A DNA stretch of 64,000 bases from assembly GCA_041596515.1 (NCBI GenBank), contig JBFHIJ010000012.1, positions 21,985 to 85,984 of the forward strand, in the 5' to 3' direction. This DNA is from JBFHIJ01 sp041596515 (GTDB taxonomy: Bacteria; Bacteroidota; Ignavibacteria; Kapaibacteriales; UBA2268). The notes under the pieces are model-generated. The model saw nothing but the letters and a program-made list of their open reading frames with translations, searched no databases and was not told the DNA's origin. This document shows positions 1-9,298 of the stretch, one piece after another (the stretch's first letter is position 1; every line of letters starts with the position of its first letter). Both the position numbers and the translations under genes were made by a program.

Positions 1-1454
1 TGGGAGAAGATGTTGGTGTTTTATTTATTAGATCAAACACACATCTAAGCGATAAAATATTAGATTCAGTATATATTATGATAATATTAATGGTAATATT
101 ATTTGTTATAGCCTATTTTATGGCATCTAAGTTACAAAAAATAATATCGAACCCTATTTTAGAACTCACAAATATTACAACAGAGATAACGGATAATAGT
201 GATTATTCAGTTCGTTTAAAGAATAAATACTATGATGAAATAGGACTGCTTTTTGACGAATTTAATCAGATGTTGGAGGTAATCCAGCATAGAGCTAAAG
301 AGAGAGATATTGCAGAAGAAAATTTGAGAGATAGCGAGCTTAGATATCGCAGACTGACAGAAAATGCTAAAGATGCTATATTTAGAATATCTATACCTGA
401 TGGATTTTATGAATATATGAGTCCTGCTATTTTGGAAATGACGGGATATACTCCTTCTGATTTTTACAAAGATCCGTTTTTTATGAAAAAAATAATTCAT
501 CCATCATTTCATGCATGGTACGAAGCAGTATGGGGAGATTTGATTTATGGGAAATTGCTTCCTGCATATGAATATCAGATAGTAGATAAATTCGGAGAAA
601 TTCATTGGCTATATCAGCGTTCAGTAGTTGTAAGAGACAGCCAAGGTAAGCCAATTGCTCTAGAAGCTATTGCCACTGATATCACTGATCGAAAAATGAT
701 AGAAGAAGAGGTAAAAACGCTTAATGCAGAATTAGAAGATAGAGTGCAAAGAAGAACAGCTGAATTGCAATCGGCGAATAATGAATTGAAAGATTTTGCT
801 TATGTAGTATCACATGACTTAAAAGCACCTCTAAGAGGAATAAGTCAGCTTTCACAATGGTTTTTGCAAGATTATAAAGATGAATTAGATCCTGCAGGCC
901 AAGAGTTAGCAGTATTATTGATAAAACGTGTGGATAGATTAAATAAGCTCATTAATGGTATATTGGAATACTCTAGAGTTGGAAGCGTTGTAAATAAAGT
1001 TGAAAAACTCGATGTTGGAGAATTAATTCATGATGTTGTTGACTTGCTTAACCCTCCTGATAAAATGACATTTAATTATCCAATACATTTGCCTGTTATT
1101 TACGCAGATAGGATAAGAATAGAGCAAGTATTCCAAAATATTATCAGTAATTCTATAAAATATATCGACAAACCAGAAGGTAAAATTGAAATTATATTCG
1201 ATGAAGATGACAAATTCTATAGATTTGCGATAAAAGATAATGGAGTAGGAATAGAAAATAAGTATCATGAAAAAATATTTGGTATATTCCAAACGTTAGA
1301 ACAGAAAGAGGATAACGAAAATACAGGAATTGGACTTTCCATCGTAAAAAAAATTGTAGAGCTTTACGGAGGTACAGTTTGGGTAGAATCGGTGGTTGGT
1401 GAACAAACTATATTCCATTTTTCTTTATTAAAAAAAATAGTAGCATATGAATAA
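1..1454 (+). CDS. Sensor histidine kinase, HAMP-PAS-HisKA-HATPase (5' end outside window)
   Basis: Two-component sensor kinase, presumably in the inner membrane. The reading frame is open from base 3 to the window edge, so the true N-terminus, probably a periplasmic sensor with a first membrane helix, is missing. A membrane helix lies just after the ATG at 78. It is followed by a HAMP-like linker, a PAS domain ending in the usual ATDITDRK-type sequence, a coiled coil, and a HisKA box (SHDLKAPLRG) with the phospho-acceptor histidine encoded at 813-815. The HATPase shows an N box (QNIISNSIKY), DNGVGI and GIGLSIVKK. The H-box style (FAYVVSHDLKAPLRG) is that of phytochrome-type kinases that pair with Rcp1 regulators. 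The next gene overlaps its stop by 8 bases and encodes just such a regulator, so the two are probably co-translated partners. Confidence 0.9.
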   Translation, partial: GEDVGVLFIRSNTHLSDKILDSVYIMIILMVILFVIAYFMASKLQKIISNPILELTNITTEITDNSDYSVRLKNKYYDEIGLLFDEFNQMLEVIQHRAKERDIAEENLRDSELRYRRLTENAKDAIFRISIPDGFYEYMSPAILEMTGYTPSDFYKDPFFMKKIIHPSFHAWYEAVWGDLIYGKLLPAYEYQIVDKFGEIHWLYQRSVVVRDSQGKPIALEAIATDITDRKMIEEEVKTLNAELEDRVQRRTAELQSANNELKDFAYVVSHDLKAPLRGISQLSQWFLQDYKDELDPAGQELAVLLIKRVDRLNKLINGILEYSRVGSVVNKVEKLDVGELIHDVVDLLNPPDKMTFNYPIHLPVIYADRIRIEQVFQNIISNSIKYIDKPEGKIEIIFDEDDKFYRFAIKDNGVGIENKYHEKIFGIFQTLEQKEDNENTGIGLSIVKKIVELYGGTVWVESVVGEQTIFHFSLLKKIVAYE

Positions 1455-1890
1455 TTTTGACCGAGTAGGTTTCTATATGAAAAGTAAAAAACCAATATTA
1501 TTGGTAGAAGACGATAAAGTAGACGCTATGACAGTAAAAAGGGCTTTGAAAGAAATAAAAGTCACGAATAGTGTTATTGTCACATCTAATGGTGAAGAGG
1601 CGCTTGAGTATCTTATCAACGAAAATAGTGAAATTCCATGTATTATACTTCTTGACTTAAATATGCCTAAAATGAATGGCTTAGAGTTTATGAAGGTTGC
1701 AAAAGAAAGTGAAAGACTAAAGAAAATTCCTATTGTAGTGCTTACTACTTCATCAGAGGAAAGAGACAGGATGAACAGTTTTAACTGCGGTGTTGCTGGG
1801 TATATGACTAAACCTGTTGATTATCAGCAATTTGTAGATGTCATTAAAACAATTAATTTATATTGGACTTTAAGCGAATTACCCGAGTAA
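1447..1890 (+). CDS. Rcp1-like single-domain response regulator
   Basis: Stand-alone receiver domain of 147 residues with no output domain. It should accept phosphate from the upstream kinase and pass the signal by protein contact or phosphotransfer. The acidic pocket (VEDD, residues 20-23), the phospho-acceptor Asp70 in LLDLNMPKMNG, the TTS switch region near 100 and Lys122 in TKPVD are all present. The RALKE...VTN...NGEEALEYL pattern is typical of Rcp1/phytochrome-associated regulators. The ATG at 1447 overlaps the kinase stop codon, suggesting translational coupling. An alternative start at 1477 would remove ten residues without touching the domain. The third gene of the cluster begins 5 bases after its stop. 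Confidence 0.9.
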   Translation: MNNFDRVGFYMKSKKPILLVEDDKVDAMTVKRALKEIKVTNSVIVTSNGEEALEYLINENSEIPCIILLDLNMPKMNGLEFMKVAKESERLKKIPIVVLTTSSEERDRMNSFNCGVAGYMTKPVDYQQFVDVIKTINLYWTLSELPE

Positions 1891-1895
1891 ATAAT

Positions 1896-3680
1896 ATGAT
1901 AAAAGATAAAATAAAACTCCTTTTTGTTGATGATGATTCTATTGATAGAATGGCTTTCAAAAGATTTGTAAAAGCCAATAATCTAGAATATGATTATGAA
2001 ACTGCAGATTCTGTTGATAATGCTATCATAGCACTAAATAATACAGAATTTGATATTGTAGTTACTGATTTTAATCTTGCAGATGGTACCGCTTTTGATT
2101 TATTTGATTATATGAACGGTATACCTTTTATTGTTGTTACCGGGCTTGGTGATCAAGAGGTAGCTGTCAAAGCGATGAAACAGGGAGCTTATGATTATCT
2201 TATCAAAGATACGAGTGGTAAACATCTTCAAACATTACCGATTACTGTTGAAAATGCTCTGAAAAGAAGAAATGCCGAATTAGAGCTGGAACAGTATAAG
2301 TCACATTTGGAAGAGCTTGTATATATTCGTACTCGGGAACTCCAAAAAGAAATAACAGTTAGGAAAAAAACTGAAGAAGATCTTCGCAAGAGTGAACAAA
2401 AATTCAGAGATTTAGCTGATTTACTGCCTCAAACTATATTTGAAACTGACGCACAAGCTAATTTTACTTACTCTAACAAACAAGGGTTTGCTCTTACCGG
2501 ATATGATACTTTTGATATGAATAAAGGTCTTAATATTTTTGACTTATTCTCTGATGAAGAGAGACAGAATATTAAAAACGAGCTGAAAAGTATTGTTCAA
2601 AACAACGTAAATTTGCATTCTAACGAGTATAAACTCATAACAAAAACCGGGGATGCAATTCCTGTCATTATTTATACCATGCCTATTGTGAAAGATAATT
2701 TACATGAAGGATTTAGAGGTATAGTGGTTGATATCACAGAAAGGAAGAAAAACGAAGAAAAGATAAAACAACTCAATGAGGATTTGGAGCAAAGAGTTGT
2801 GGATAGAACCGTGCAATTACAAGATGCTATGGAAGAGCTAAAGTTCGAAAATGAAGAACGAAGAAGGGTGCAAGAAGAGCTAAAAAATTCTAACGAAGAA
2901 CTCTATAAACTAAACGAACAGATAGCAAACGAATCTGGTAAATTACTAAGGCTAAATGACCAGTTACTTGAGTCAGAGTATAAGCTAAAAGATGCTAATG
3001 CTGCAAAAGACAAATTCTTTAATATTATTGCTCATGATTTAAAAAATCCTCTTCAGCTTTTACTGTTTTCTTCTGATTTACTTTCATTATATATGAAAAG
3101 AGATGATAAACAGAAGATGGAGAAGTACCTTCTGTCTTTAAACCAAACTATTGTCTCACTGCGAGATCTCTTGGATAATCTTCTTACATGGGCTAGAACT
3201 CAATCGGGAGGTATTGAATTTAGACCTGAATCTCTCAATATATTTGAGATATTTGCTGAGATTGGAGACTTGTGTGAAGTTAGTGCTTCTAAGAAGAATA
3301 TTGAATTAGTTAATGATGTTAATCCGAATGTTTTTATTAAAGTCGATAGGAACATGATTTCGACAGTGGTCCGAAACTTGGCTTTTAATGCCTTGAAGTT
3401 TACTGATATGGGGGGAACTATCAAGTTCTTATCATCAGTTGAGCAAGATGCTTACGTGTTTTCAATTTCTGATTCCGGTGTGGGTATTAAAGAGGAAGAT
3501 ATTGATAAATTATTCAGAATAGATGTACATCATACTACTATTGGGACTTCTAAAGAGAAAGGTACCGGTCTTGGACTAATTATCTGTAAGGAATTTATCG
3601 AGCAACACGGTGGTAGGATTTGGGTTGAAAGTGAATATGGTAAAGGTTCTCAATTTAAGTTTGAAATACCTAAAAGTTAA
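1896..3680 (+). CDS. Hybrid response regulator / PAS histidine kinase
   Basis: Soluble protein of 594 residues with an N-terminal receiver, a PAS domain and a C-terminal kinase. The receiver has VDDD near residue 11, phospho-acceptor Asp58 in VVTDFNLADG and Lys104. The PAS domain lies around 170-280. A long coiled coil (about 285-370) leads to the HisKA domain, with His380 in IIAHDLKNPL. The HATPase has an N box (VVRNLAFNALKF), DSGVGI and GTGLGLIICKE. There is no membrane helix, so the input is likely phosphate on the receiver and/or a PAS ligand. I chose the ATG at 1896; a longer frame from a TTG at 1863 would overlap the previous gene and adds nothing to the receiver. With the two genes upstream it could form a kinase, regulator, second-kinase relay; that chain is an inference. 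Confidence 0.9.
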   Translation: MIKDKIKLLFVDDDSIDRMAFKRFVKANNLEYDYETADSVDNAIIALNNTEFDIVVTDFNLADGTAFDLFDYMNGIPFIVVTGLGDQEVAVKAMKQGAYDYLIKDTSGKHLQTLPITVENALKRRNAELELEQYKSHLEELVYIRTRELQKEITVRKKTEEDLRKSEQKFRDLADLLPQTIFETDAQANFTYSNKQGFALTGYDTFDMNKGLNIFDLFSDEERQNIKNELKSIVQNNVNLHSNEYKLITKTGDAIPVIIYTMPIVKDNLHEGFRGIVVDITERKKNEEKIKQLNEDLEQRVVDRTVQLQDAMEELKFENEERRRVQEELKNSNEELYKLNEQIANESGKLLRLNDQLLESEYKLKDANAAKDKFFNIIAHDLKNPLQLLLFSSDLLSLYMKRDDKQKMEKYLLSLNQTIVSLRDLLDNLLTWARTQSGGIEFRPESLNIFEIFAEIGDLCEVSASKKNIELVNDVNPNVFIKVDRNMISTVVRNLAFNALKFTDMGGTIKFLSSVEQDAYVFSISDSGVGIKEEDIDKLFRIDVHHTTIGTSKEKGTGLGLIICKEFIEQHGGRIWVESEYGKGSQFKFEIPKS

Positions 3681-4000
3681 ACCCATAAATATTATTAAAA
3701 AATGATTATACATTGAGAATATTGAGGACAAGAGGTTGAAACTCCTTGTTTAAAAAGTAAATAAGTAATATTTTCTTACAGAGCAAGTAAACATGCTCCT
3801 TGGTTCTACGGTCATTTATAGTACTATGATGACATCTAATGACAAATCTGGATAAATGAATTTGCGACGCGTAATAAACAAAGTGTAAATCGGTGAGTAT
3901 AGAGAATTATACAGTTTTTTTATTGAGGGGACACTATTTTTTTATAAATATGGAATATTTTGTTATCAATGGAACTGTATTTACGGCTTATGATGAGGCT
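3681..4000. other. Intergenic region, 320 bp, no gene seen
   Basis: This spacer separates convergent genes. Both strands are broken by frequent stops and no family was recognised. A weak hairpin (GAGCA...TGCTC, about 3781-3798) and a run of T after it may help terminate the upstream operon, but the stem is short. It is a possible site of decay of the C-terminal part of the neighbouring TPR sensor, though no kinase or HTH motif could be read in it. Confidence 0.4.
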
Positions 4001-5377
4001 CTAATAAAGAGTTCTCTTTAGTTTAAAAATCCAAAAAACAAATAGAATAATAACAAACAATAAGAAAAGAGAAATATAAATGCTATATTCAAGCTGATTT
4101 CTAGTTTTTTCAATTTTAAGCTTAGAATTTTCCATTGATTCTTTATTTTGGAGTTTGATTTTAGATTCAATTAATTGGTAGCTGGGTTTTTTTTGAGCAA
4201 TTAAAATATTATTAATCGAATCTGCCAACTCAAGGTAATTAAGTGCTTCTAAGGTTTTCCCAATTTTTTTATATATTCTAAAGAATTGAAGTGCACCTTT
4301 GTACATGTAAAATTTATGGTCACATTGAGATGCAAAAATATATGCTGAATCAGCAAAGAGTAGTGCCTTTTCATATTGCCCTATATTGAAATAGTTGCCA
4401 GACAAATTAGCCATACTACTAGTTAGCACTGTAATTGCACCTAAAGATGCTCTCGAATCTCTAGCAAGCATATTATACTCGATACATCTTTCAAAGTCAT
4501 CCATATTAGAGTAGGCATAAGCCAGCATTGTATAAACATCACCTAATTGCTTTTTGTCTCTTACTGAGTTATATAATTCTATAGATTTATTAAGATAGTC
4601 AATGCCTATTGCCATATTATGATTATCCAAATAAAGCGCCCCTACTAATTTATTATACATTGCATCAATTAGTACATCGTAATTATAGTTCAAAAGTGCT
4701 TTACAAGAATCAAAATATAGTCTCGTATTTGTGAAATCATTATTCAGCCGATAAGAATTACCAATATTTAGATACATATCCAAATATTCGTGATTATTAC
4801 CAATATTTAGATAAAGATCTTTGGCCTTTCTTAGGTAATCAATAGATACACTACTATCTCTTAATTCGTAAAATAACAAATACCCAAGATTTTTATAGAG
4901 ATATGCCATGTTATTATCTGTTTGGCAATTAGGATTTTCAAAAATCAAATCAATACCTAACTGGAAATAATAATATGATTTATCAAAATGGTGAAGACTT
5001 CTAAAGCTTTCACCCATAGCGAAATATGTATTTATCAAGGCAGACTTGTCTTTGAGATTACGGCTAGAATAGATAGCTTGATTGTAAATTTCTTGCATCT
5101 TAACAGGTTCGCCTTTAAAAGTTAAATTAAGAGCTGCCTTCGTAAGGCCGTTAACTTCTCCTTCTATGTAGTTATTCTCTGAGGCCAACTCTCTGGCTCG
5201 CAGGGAAAACTCTAATGCTGAATCTAGACTTTTATGGTGATAAAAGTCAGCACTGTCTAACAAGGCATCTACCTGTTTAGCTATTGCCGGCCTTGTATTT
5301 GGTATAGTATTTTGACCGGTAAGCGCTAAAATAAAAATAAAGCCCAAAACAGATATTATAGGAATACTTTTTTTCAA
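4001..5377 (-). CDS. TPR-repeat protein with signal peptide and C-terminal membrane helix
   Basis: Protein of 458 residues. An N-terminal signal sequence (about 1-20) is followed by a helical region of degenerate tetratricopeptide repeats (about 30-390). A coiled-coil stretch and one strong membrane helix (about 430-452) come next, and then only a short basic tail. This is the layout of the sensory half of Bacteroidota TPR sensors, where repeats in the periplasm are joined through one helix to a cytoplasmic kinase or LuxR-type domain. Here no such output domain follows. It is a clear paralogue of the next gene on the same strand and is separated from it by about 320 bases. The function is unknown; a periplasmic scaffold or a co-sensor for nearby kinases is a guess. 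Confidence 0.8.
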   Translation of the reverse strand: MKKSIPIISVLGFIFILALTGQNTIPNTRPAIAKQVDALLDSADFYHHKSLDSALEFSLRARELASENNYIEGEVNGLTKAALNLTFKGEPVKMQEIYNQAIYSSRNLKDKSALINTYFAMGESFRSLHHFDKSYYYFQLGIDLIFENPNCQTDNNMAYLYKNLGYLLFYELRDSSVSIDYLRKAKDLYLNIGNNHEYLDMYLNIGNSYRLNNDFTNTRLYFDSCKALLNYNYDVLIDAMYNKLVGALYLDNHNMAIGIDYLNKSIELYNSVRDKKQLGDVYTMLAYAYSNMDDFERCIEYNMLARDSRASLGAITVLTSSMANLSGNYFNIGQYEKALLFADSAYIFASQCDHKFYMYKGALQFFRIYKKIGKTLEALNYLELADSINNILIAQKKPSYQLIESKIKLQNKESMENSKLKIEKTRNQLEYSIYISLFLLFVIILFVFWIFKLKRTLY

Positions 5378-5698
5378 TAATTTCCTTTGAGTATAATTCA
5401 GAGAGGCTAATATAATCTATTTACATCATTTCTGCTATTAATCTTTAAGTAAAAAATGATAAGTTTGCTAATACTAATTGTAATTTATAACTATTTCACT
5501 AATAGGAACTTACAATGGTTGCAACAATAGATTATTTGAATTACAAATCAATTTTCAAGTACGTATCATACTGAAATAAATGGCTCAGATAAGTTGGTTG
5601 AAGTGAATAACGAATTTAATGGCAGTCTTGAAAAAAAGAAGGAACGAGCTCTTAATTTATTATAACCATTGAAGAATGACCAATATCTTGGTGAGTAA
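5378..5698. other. Intergenic region, 321 bp, no gene seen
   Basis: Spacer between two same-strand TPR paralogues. It should hold the promoter of the downstream TPR gene, but no convincing -35/-10 pair was picked out. The plus strand has a short stop-bounded run of about 40 codons, rich in Lys/Glu near its end, lacking an ATG and any recognisable family; I do not call it a gene. Confidence 0.4.
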
Positions 5699-7057
5699 TT
5701 AGGATTGATGATTATTCTGTAGTATTTGATACTTTTTGTATAGTACTATAATAACAGCAATAAGTATAAATACTAATATTACAATAGCTAAAAGGAAGAC
5801 TTTATAGGTATGTTTTTCATTTTTGAGTTGCGATACTGTATGCTTATTTTGCATGAACGTTTCTATCATATTAAACCGGATTTTATCCTCCAGTAAAGAT
5901 ACCTTATTTATTTGTTCGCTTTCTAATGAGTCAGTTAGTCCAATATATTTTTGCAAATACTCTAAAGATTTTTTATAATTATGCTGAACAGAATGTATAT
6001 GACTTAACCTTCTCATAGCTTTTGGCAAATAAAAGCTATGCTTTATTTGATCAGCTAAGAGAAATGCTTTAGTAGAGTACGAGAGTGCACTATCTAATAA
6101 TCCTACTCGCTCATAAGCTGCGGCTACATTTATGTAAGAGCTGGATAGAAGTTGTTTAATTCCTATTTTTTCCCTAAGCTCCATAGATTTTAAATTGTAC
6201 TCAAGACTCAAATTGTAGTCCTGAACATAAGAATATGCAAAAGAGAATAAGCTGTATAAGTCTGCGATTTGTTTCAAATTATTAATCTTCCAAAAAATAT
6301 CTTCAGACTGACGCAAATATTGGAGTGCAGTTGCTACGTTGTCTTTATCTAAATACAATGAAGCTCTAAGCCTATAGTAAATTCCTAACATAGTTGAATC
6401 ATTACTTTTTTCAGCCGCTTCTTTGGCCTTTTTATAGTAGTTCCGAGCTTTATCACTTCTATTATTATATCTGAATATCTCTCCCATATTTAAATACAAA
6501 GAATTTATTTTTTTGATATCGCCTCGTAATTTATAATAATGCTGTGCTTTGTGTAAATATTCTAGAGATACGATACTATCGTTGAGTTCATAGTATAATA
6601 TATTTCCCAAGGCTTCATACATTTCAGGATAAAATTTAAATTGTTCTTTTTGGGGTTTGTCTAATATTTCATCGATTGCTGTGTTTATTTTTCGAACTGT
6701 TTGCTCACCGGCATATGTCCATCTATATAAAGTTGATTGAATTAATAGAGTATAGATACGTTTGTCTTTGAGTCCATACTTTTGGCAACAATATAAAGCT
6801 TGAACATTTAGCTCCTCAAACTTTGCGAAGTCTCCTTTGTAAATAGATGCTGTAGCAAGTAAATTTATAGCATCTACCTCTGCTTCTCTATCTTGATGTT
6901 TTATTGCTAGTGCTTGTACTTCTAAAGCATAATTTGCTGAAGAGTCTATATTAATAGACTGATACTTCTTTGATAGTTCAATTAATGAGTCAATCTGTGT
7001 AGAAAACACAGAAATAGGGAGCAACAATAGGAATATTAGTATATACTGCTTGAACAT
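5699..7057 (-). CDS. TPR-repeat protein with signal peptide and C-terminal membrane helix (paralogue)
   Basis: Protein of 452 residues with the same plan as the gene at 4001-5377. A signal peptide (about 1-19) is followed by degenerate TPR helices, with repeated patterns such as LYLNMGEIFRYNN and LEYLQKYIGL. A coiled coil and one long membrane helix (about 418-441) come next, and the protein ends ten residues or so later without a kinase, cyclase or HTH domain. The two proteins share motif order (for example LGNILYYELNDS here and LGYLLFYELRDS in the other), so they arose by duplication. They sit between kinase genes, which suggests a signalling role, but this is inferred from position and architecture only. 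Confidence 0.8.
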   Translation of the reverse strand: MFKQYILIFLLLLPISVFSTQIDSLIELSKKYQSINIDSSANYALEVQALAIKHQDREAEVDAINLLATASIYKGDFAKFEELNVQALYCCQKYGLKDKRIYTLLIQSTLYRWTYAGEQTVRKINTAIDEILDKPQKEQFKFYPEMYEALGNILYYELNDSIVSLEYLHKAQHYYKLRGDIKKINSLYLNMGEIFRYNNRSDKARNYYKKAKEAAEKSNDSTMLGIYYRLRASLYLDKDNVATALQYLRQSEDIFWKINNLKQIADLYSLFSFAYSYVQDYNLSLEYNLKSMELREKIGIKQLLSSSYINVAAAYERVGLLDSALSYSTKAFLLADQIKHSFYLPKAMRRLSHIHSVQHNYKKSLEYLQKYIGLTDSLESEQINKVSLLEDKIRFNMIETFMQNKHTVSQLKNEKHTYKVFLLAIVILVFILIAVIIVLYKKYQILQNNHQS

Positions 7058-7120
7058 ACTATAATTTCACGATATTATAAAAAAGTATGAATAATCTAAA
7101 TAAAATATTTGTATATACAA

Positions 7121-7161
7121 AATAATAAAAAAAAGCACACAGAATAATATTTCTGTGTGCT
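7121..7161 (-). terminator. Rho-independent terminator of the M16 operon
   Basis: A perfect 11-bp inverted repeat (AGCACACAGAA / TTCTGTGTGCT, 7134-7161) with a 6-nt loop is followed, on the minus strand, by a long T-rich run (7133 down to 7121). It lies about 40 bases downstream of the stop of the gene at 7199-9256. Confidence 0.85.
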
Positions 7162-7198
7162 TGACATAAAATACTGAGATTCTATCCTAAAGCTTAGC

Positions 7199-9256
7199 TT
7201 ATTCAGGTTGGAACATACTGTCTTCTATTTTAAGATTTAATTCGTAATTTGCTTCAAGTTCTACTACTTGAGGTCCGGCTTTTTGGACTAAAGTAGTAGG
7301 GAACATAATTCCATCAACAGCTTTGTAGTTTTTCATTTCAACAGTAGTACTACCCATCTCGCTTGACGTTTCAGTTTTTTCAACTAAGAAAGTCTTTGCA
7401 TTGAAATAGTAATAAGAATTTTGACCTTTTGAGTTCTTGTGTTCAAGTACAATATAATTGCCTTGCTTACCTTTGATACTCAATTCAGAAGGTTTTTTAG
7501 CTAAGTTTGGAACGTCAAAAAGCTCCACATCATCAATCATTTCTTTAGCCTTGTCAGCTGGAAGTTCCTCAGTTTTACCACGTACCGTACGACTAGGCTG
7601 CCAAGCTTTCTTGCCATTTGTCATTGTTTTCATCTTTCCGTACATACCCAAATCTTGGATGATATACTGTTTCTTGTCTTTTGTCATTGCTTGTTCTAAT
7701 TTAAAAGGAATGCTTTGCCCTTGCATTGACATAGTGCCTTTAGCTTCCATTTTAATAGAAGTGACAGCGTCTAATTTAGCTTGTCCACCGATTGCTTCTA
7801 TATATTTAGCAATAAGCTCTTCTGGTTTGATAGAAACTGCTTCAGTTTTAATCGGTTTAAGATCTAAATCATACTCGTAGATTTTGCCAAATTTTGCTAA
7901 TGATTCTTTTACTTCAGGGTCGCCCACTACGATAATATATTCGTCTTTTGGATTCAAGTATTTATTAGCAACCTGTTGGATTTTTTCAGGTGCCAAATTC
8001 ATGATGTATTCCGGATAGTTTTCAAAGCGACTCATAGGGATACCCATGAAGTCGGCTCTTTGCACTAAGCTAGCCATTGTACCTGAATTTTCAAATGACA
8101 TTAAAAATGTACCAACACGGAAGTTCTTCAATCTTTTTAGTTCTTCATCACTAGCAGGTGTAGTGCATAGGTCTTCAAGCTGTTCGTTGATTACTACGAT
8201 AGCAGAATCAGTAACAGAAGATCTCACGTCAGCACCGCAAGCAAATCTATTTACATATTTACTACCAGTCATATAACCGAATGGAGTGTATGTGTAAGAA
8301 TATGTTTCGCGAAGTGTGCGGAATAAACGACCACCAAAACCGGTACCAATAATTCTTGCTGCAAAATCAGCTGCATCATAATCACTATCAGCATAAGGTA
8401 TTGCAGGAGTAGATACTACAACGGATGATTGTACTGAGCCCGGTCGGTTTACAAAGTAAACACCTCTTGGCATTGGCTTCGCTTTTGGGATTAAGATTTC
8501 AGGAGCAAATCCCTTTTCCCAATTTTTAAAAGCTTTTTCTAATTTCTTTACAATTTCATCTGCTTTTACGTCACCTATAACTGCCATAGTAGCATTATTA
8601 GGTTTAATCCAGGTTCTGTATAAGTCTTTAATATCAGAAATTTTAATTGATTCCAAAGATTCTTTTGTTTCTTTAATTGCATAAGGGTGGTGCTCACCAT
8701 ATAATGCAATCCTAGTCAAAGCAGCTGCTATAGTACCTGAGTTAGCTTTTTCAGATTCAAGTGCTTGTATTGCTTGAGGCAGTAATTTATCAAATTCTTC
8801 CTGAGGGAAACTAGGATTAATAAGCACATCTGCCATCATCTCCAAAACATCATCAGTATATTTGGTTAAACCACTACCGCCGACGCTAAAGTAATCTGCA
8901 GAAGCACCAGCTCCAACGTTTGCACCAATGCCATCCATTTTTTGTGCGATATCTAAGGCTGATTTAGTCTTTGTACCTTTTGTAAGCAAAGTAGTCATAA
9001 AATCAGCTACGCCGGCTTTTCTGCCTTGCACAGCAGATCCGCCTGGAATCAACAAACTAAAAGCAACAGTTGGCTGCTCGTGATCTTCAATTATAAATAC
9101 TTTAACGCCATTAGACAAAGTTTTAGTTGTATAATTTGGGAATTTGAAATCATTGCCTTTAAGTGGTTCTGGTCTTTTAGTTGGGTCGATATTTTGAGCA
9201 ACAATCATTTGAGTTGCAAAAAATATCATAACTAATAAACTGAGAATTTTTTTCAT
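7199..9256 (-). CDS. M16 peptidase family, non-catalytic subunit, with LolA-like C-terminal domain
   Basis: Secreted 685-residue protein with a signal peptide (about 1-20, ending VAQ). Residues 40-440 form the two-lobed M16 fold. Where the zinc-binding HxxEH should be, it reads GVADFMTTLL (Asp85, Thr88, Thr89), so this copy cannot bind catalytic zinc in the usual way. The usual arginine/tyrosine substrate-side motif of the second M16 lobe (FRTLRETYSYTYTPFG) is kept. Residues about 455-685 form an extra beta-rich domain beginning near IGGQAKLDAVTSIKMEAKG, resembling lipoprotein-sorting/LolA-like domains fused to M16 proteins in Bacteroidota. It starts 42 bases after the catalytic partner, so the two probably form an obligate heterodimer, as in other bacterial split M16 peptidases. 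Peptide degradation in the periplasm is likely. Confidence 0.88.
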   Translation of the reverse strand: MKKILSLLVMIFFATQMIVAQNIDPTKRPEPLKGNDFKFPNYTTKTLSNGVKVFIIEDHEQPTVAFSLLIPGGSAVQGRKAGVADFMTTLLTKGTKTKSALDIAQKMDGIGANVGAGASADYFSVGGSGLTKYTDDVLEMMADVLINPSFPQEEFDKLLPQAIQALESEKANSGTIAAALTRIALYGEHHPYAIKETKESLESIKISDIKDLYRTWIKPNNATMAVIGDVKADEIVKKLEKAFKNWEKGFAPEILIPKAKPMPRGVYFVNRPGSVQSSVVVSTPAIPYADSDYDAADFAARIIGTGFGGRLFRTLRETYSYTYTPFGYMTGSKYVNRFACGADVRSSVTDSAIVVINEQLEDLCTTPASDEELKRLKNFRVGTFLMSFENSGTMASLVQRADFMGIPMSRFENYPEYIMNLAPEKIQQVANKYLNPKDEYIIVVGDPEVKESLAKFGKIYEYDLDLKPIKTEAVSIKPEELIAKYIEAIGGQAKLDAVTSIKMEAKGTMSMQGQSIPFKLEQAMTKDKKQYIIQDLGMYGKMKTMTNGKKAWQPSRTVRGKTEELPADKAKEMIDDVELFDVPNLAKKPSELSIKGKQGNYIVLEHKNSKGQNSYYYFNAKTFLVEKTETSSEMGSTTVEMKNYKAVDGIMFPTTLVQKAGPQVVELEANYELNLKIEDSMFQPE

Positions 9257-9298
9257 TGTATTGAGTCCTAATTATTTTTTTGATTTTAATTGGAAAAA

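Noticed and set aside
3760..3800. Hairpin GAGCA...TGCTC after the hybrid kinase
   Set aside because: Only a five-base stem with a long loop and no T run at the right place; not convincing as a terminator.
5530..5665. Short plus-strand stop-bounded run between the TPR genes
   Set aside because: About 40 codons, no ATG near the start, no family resemblance; not enough to call a gene or remnant.
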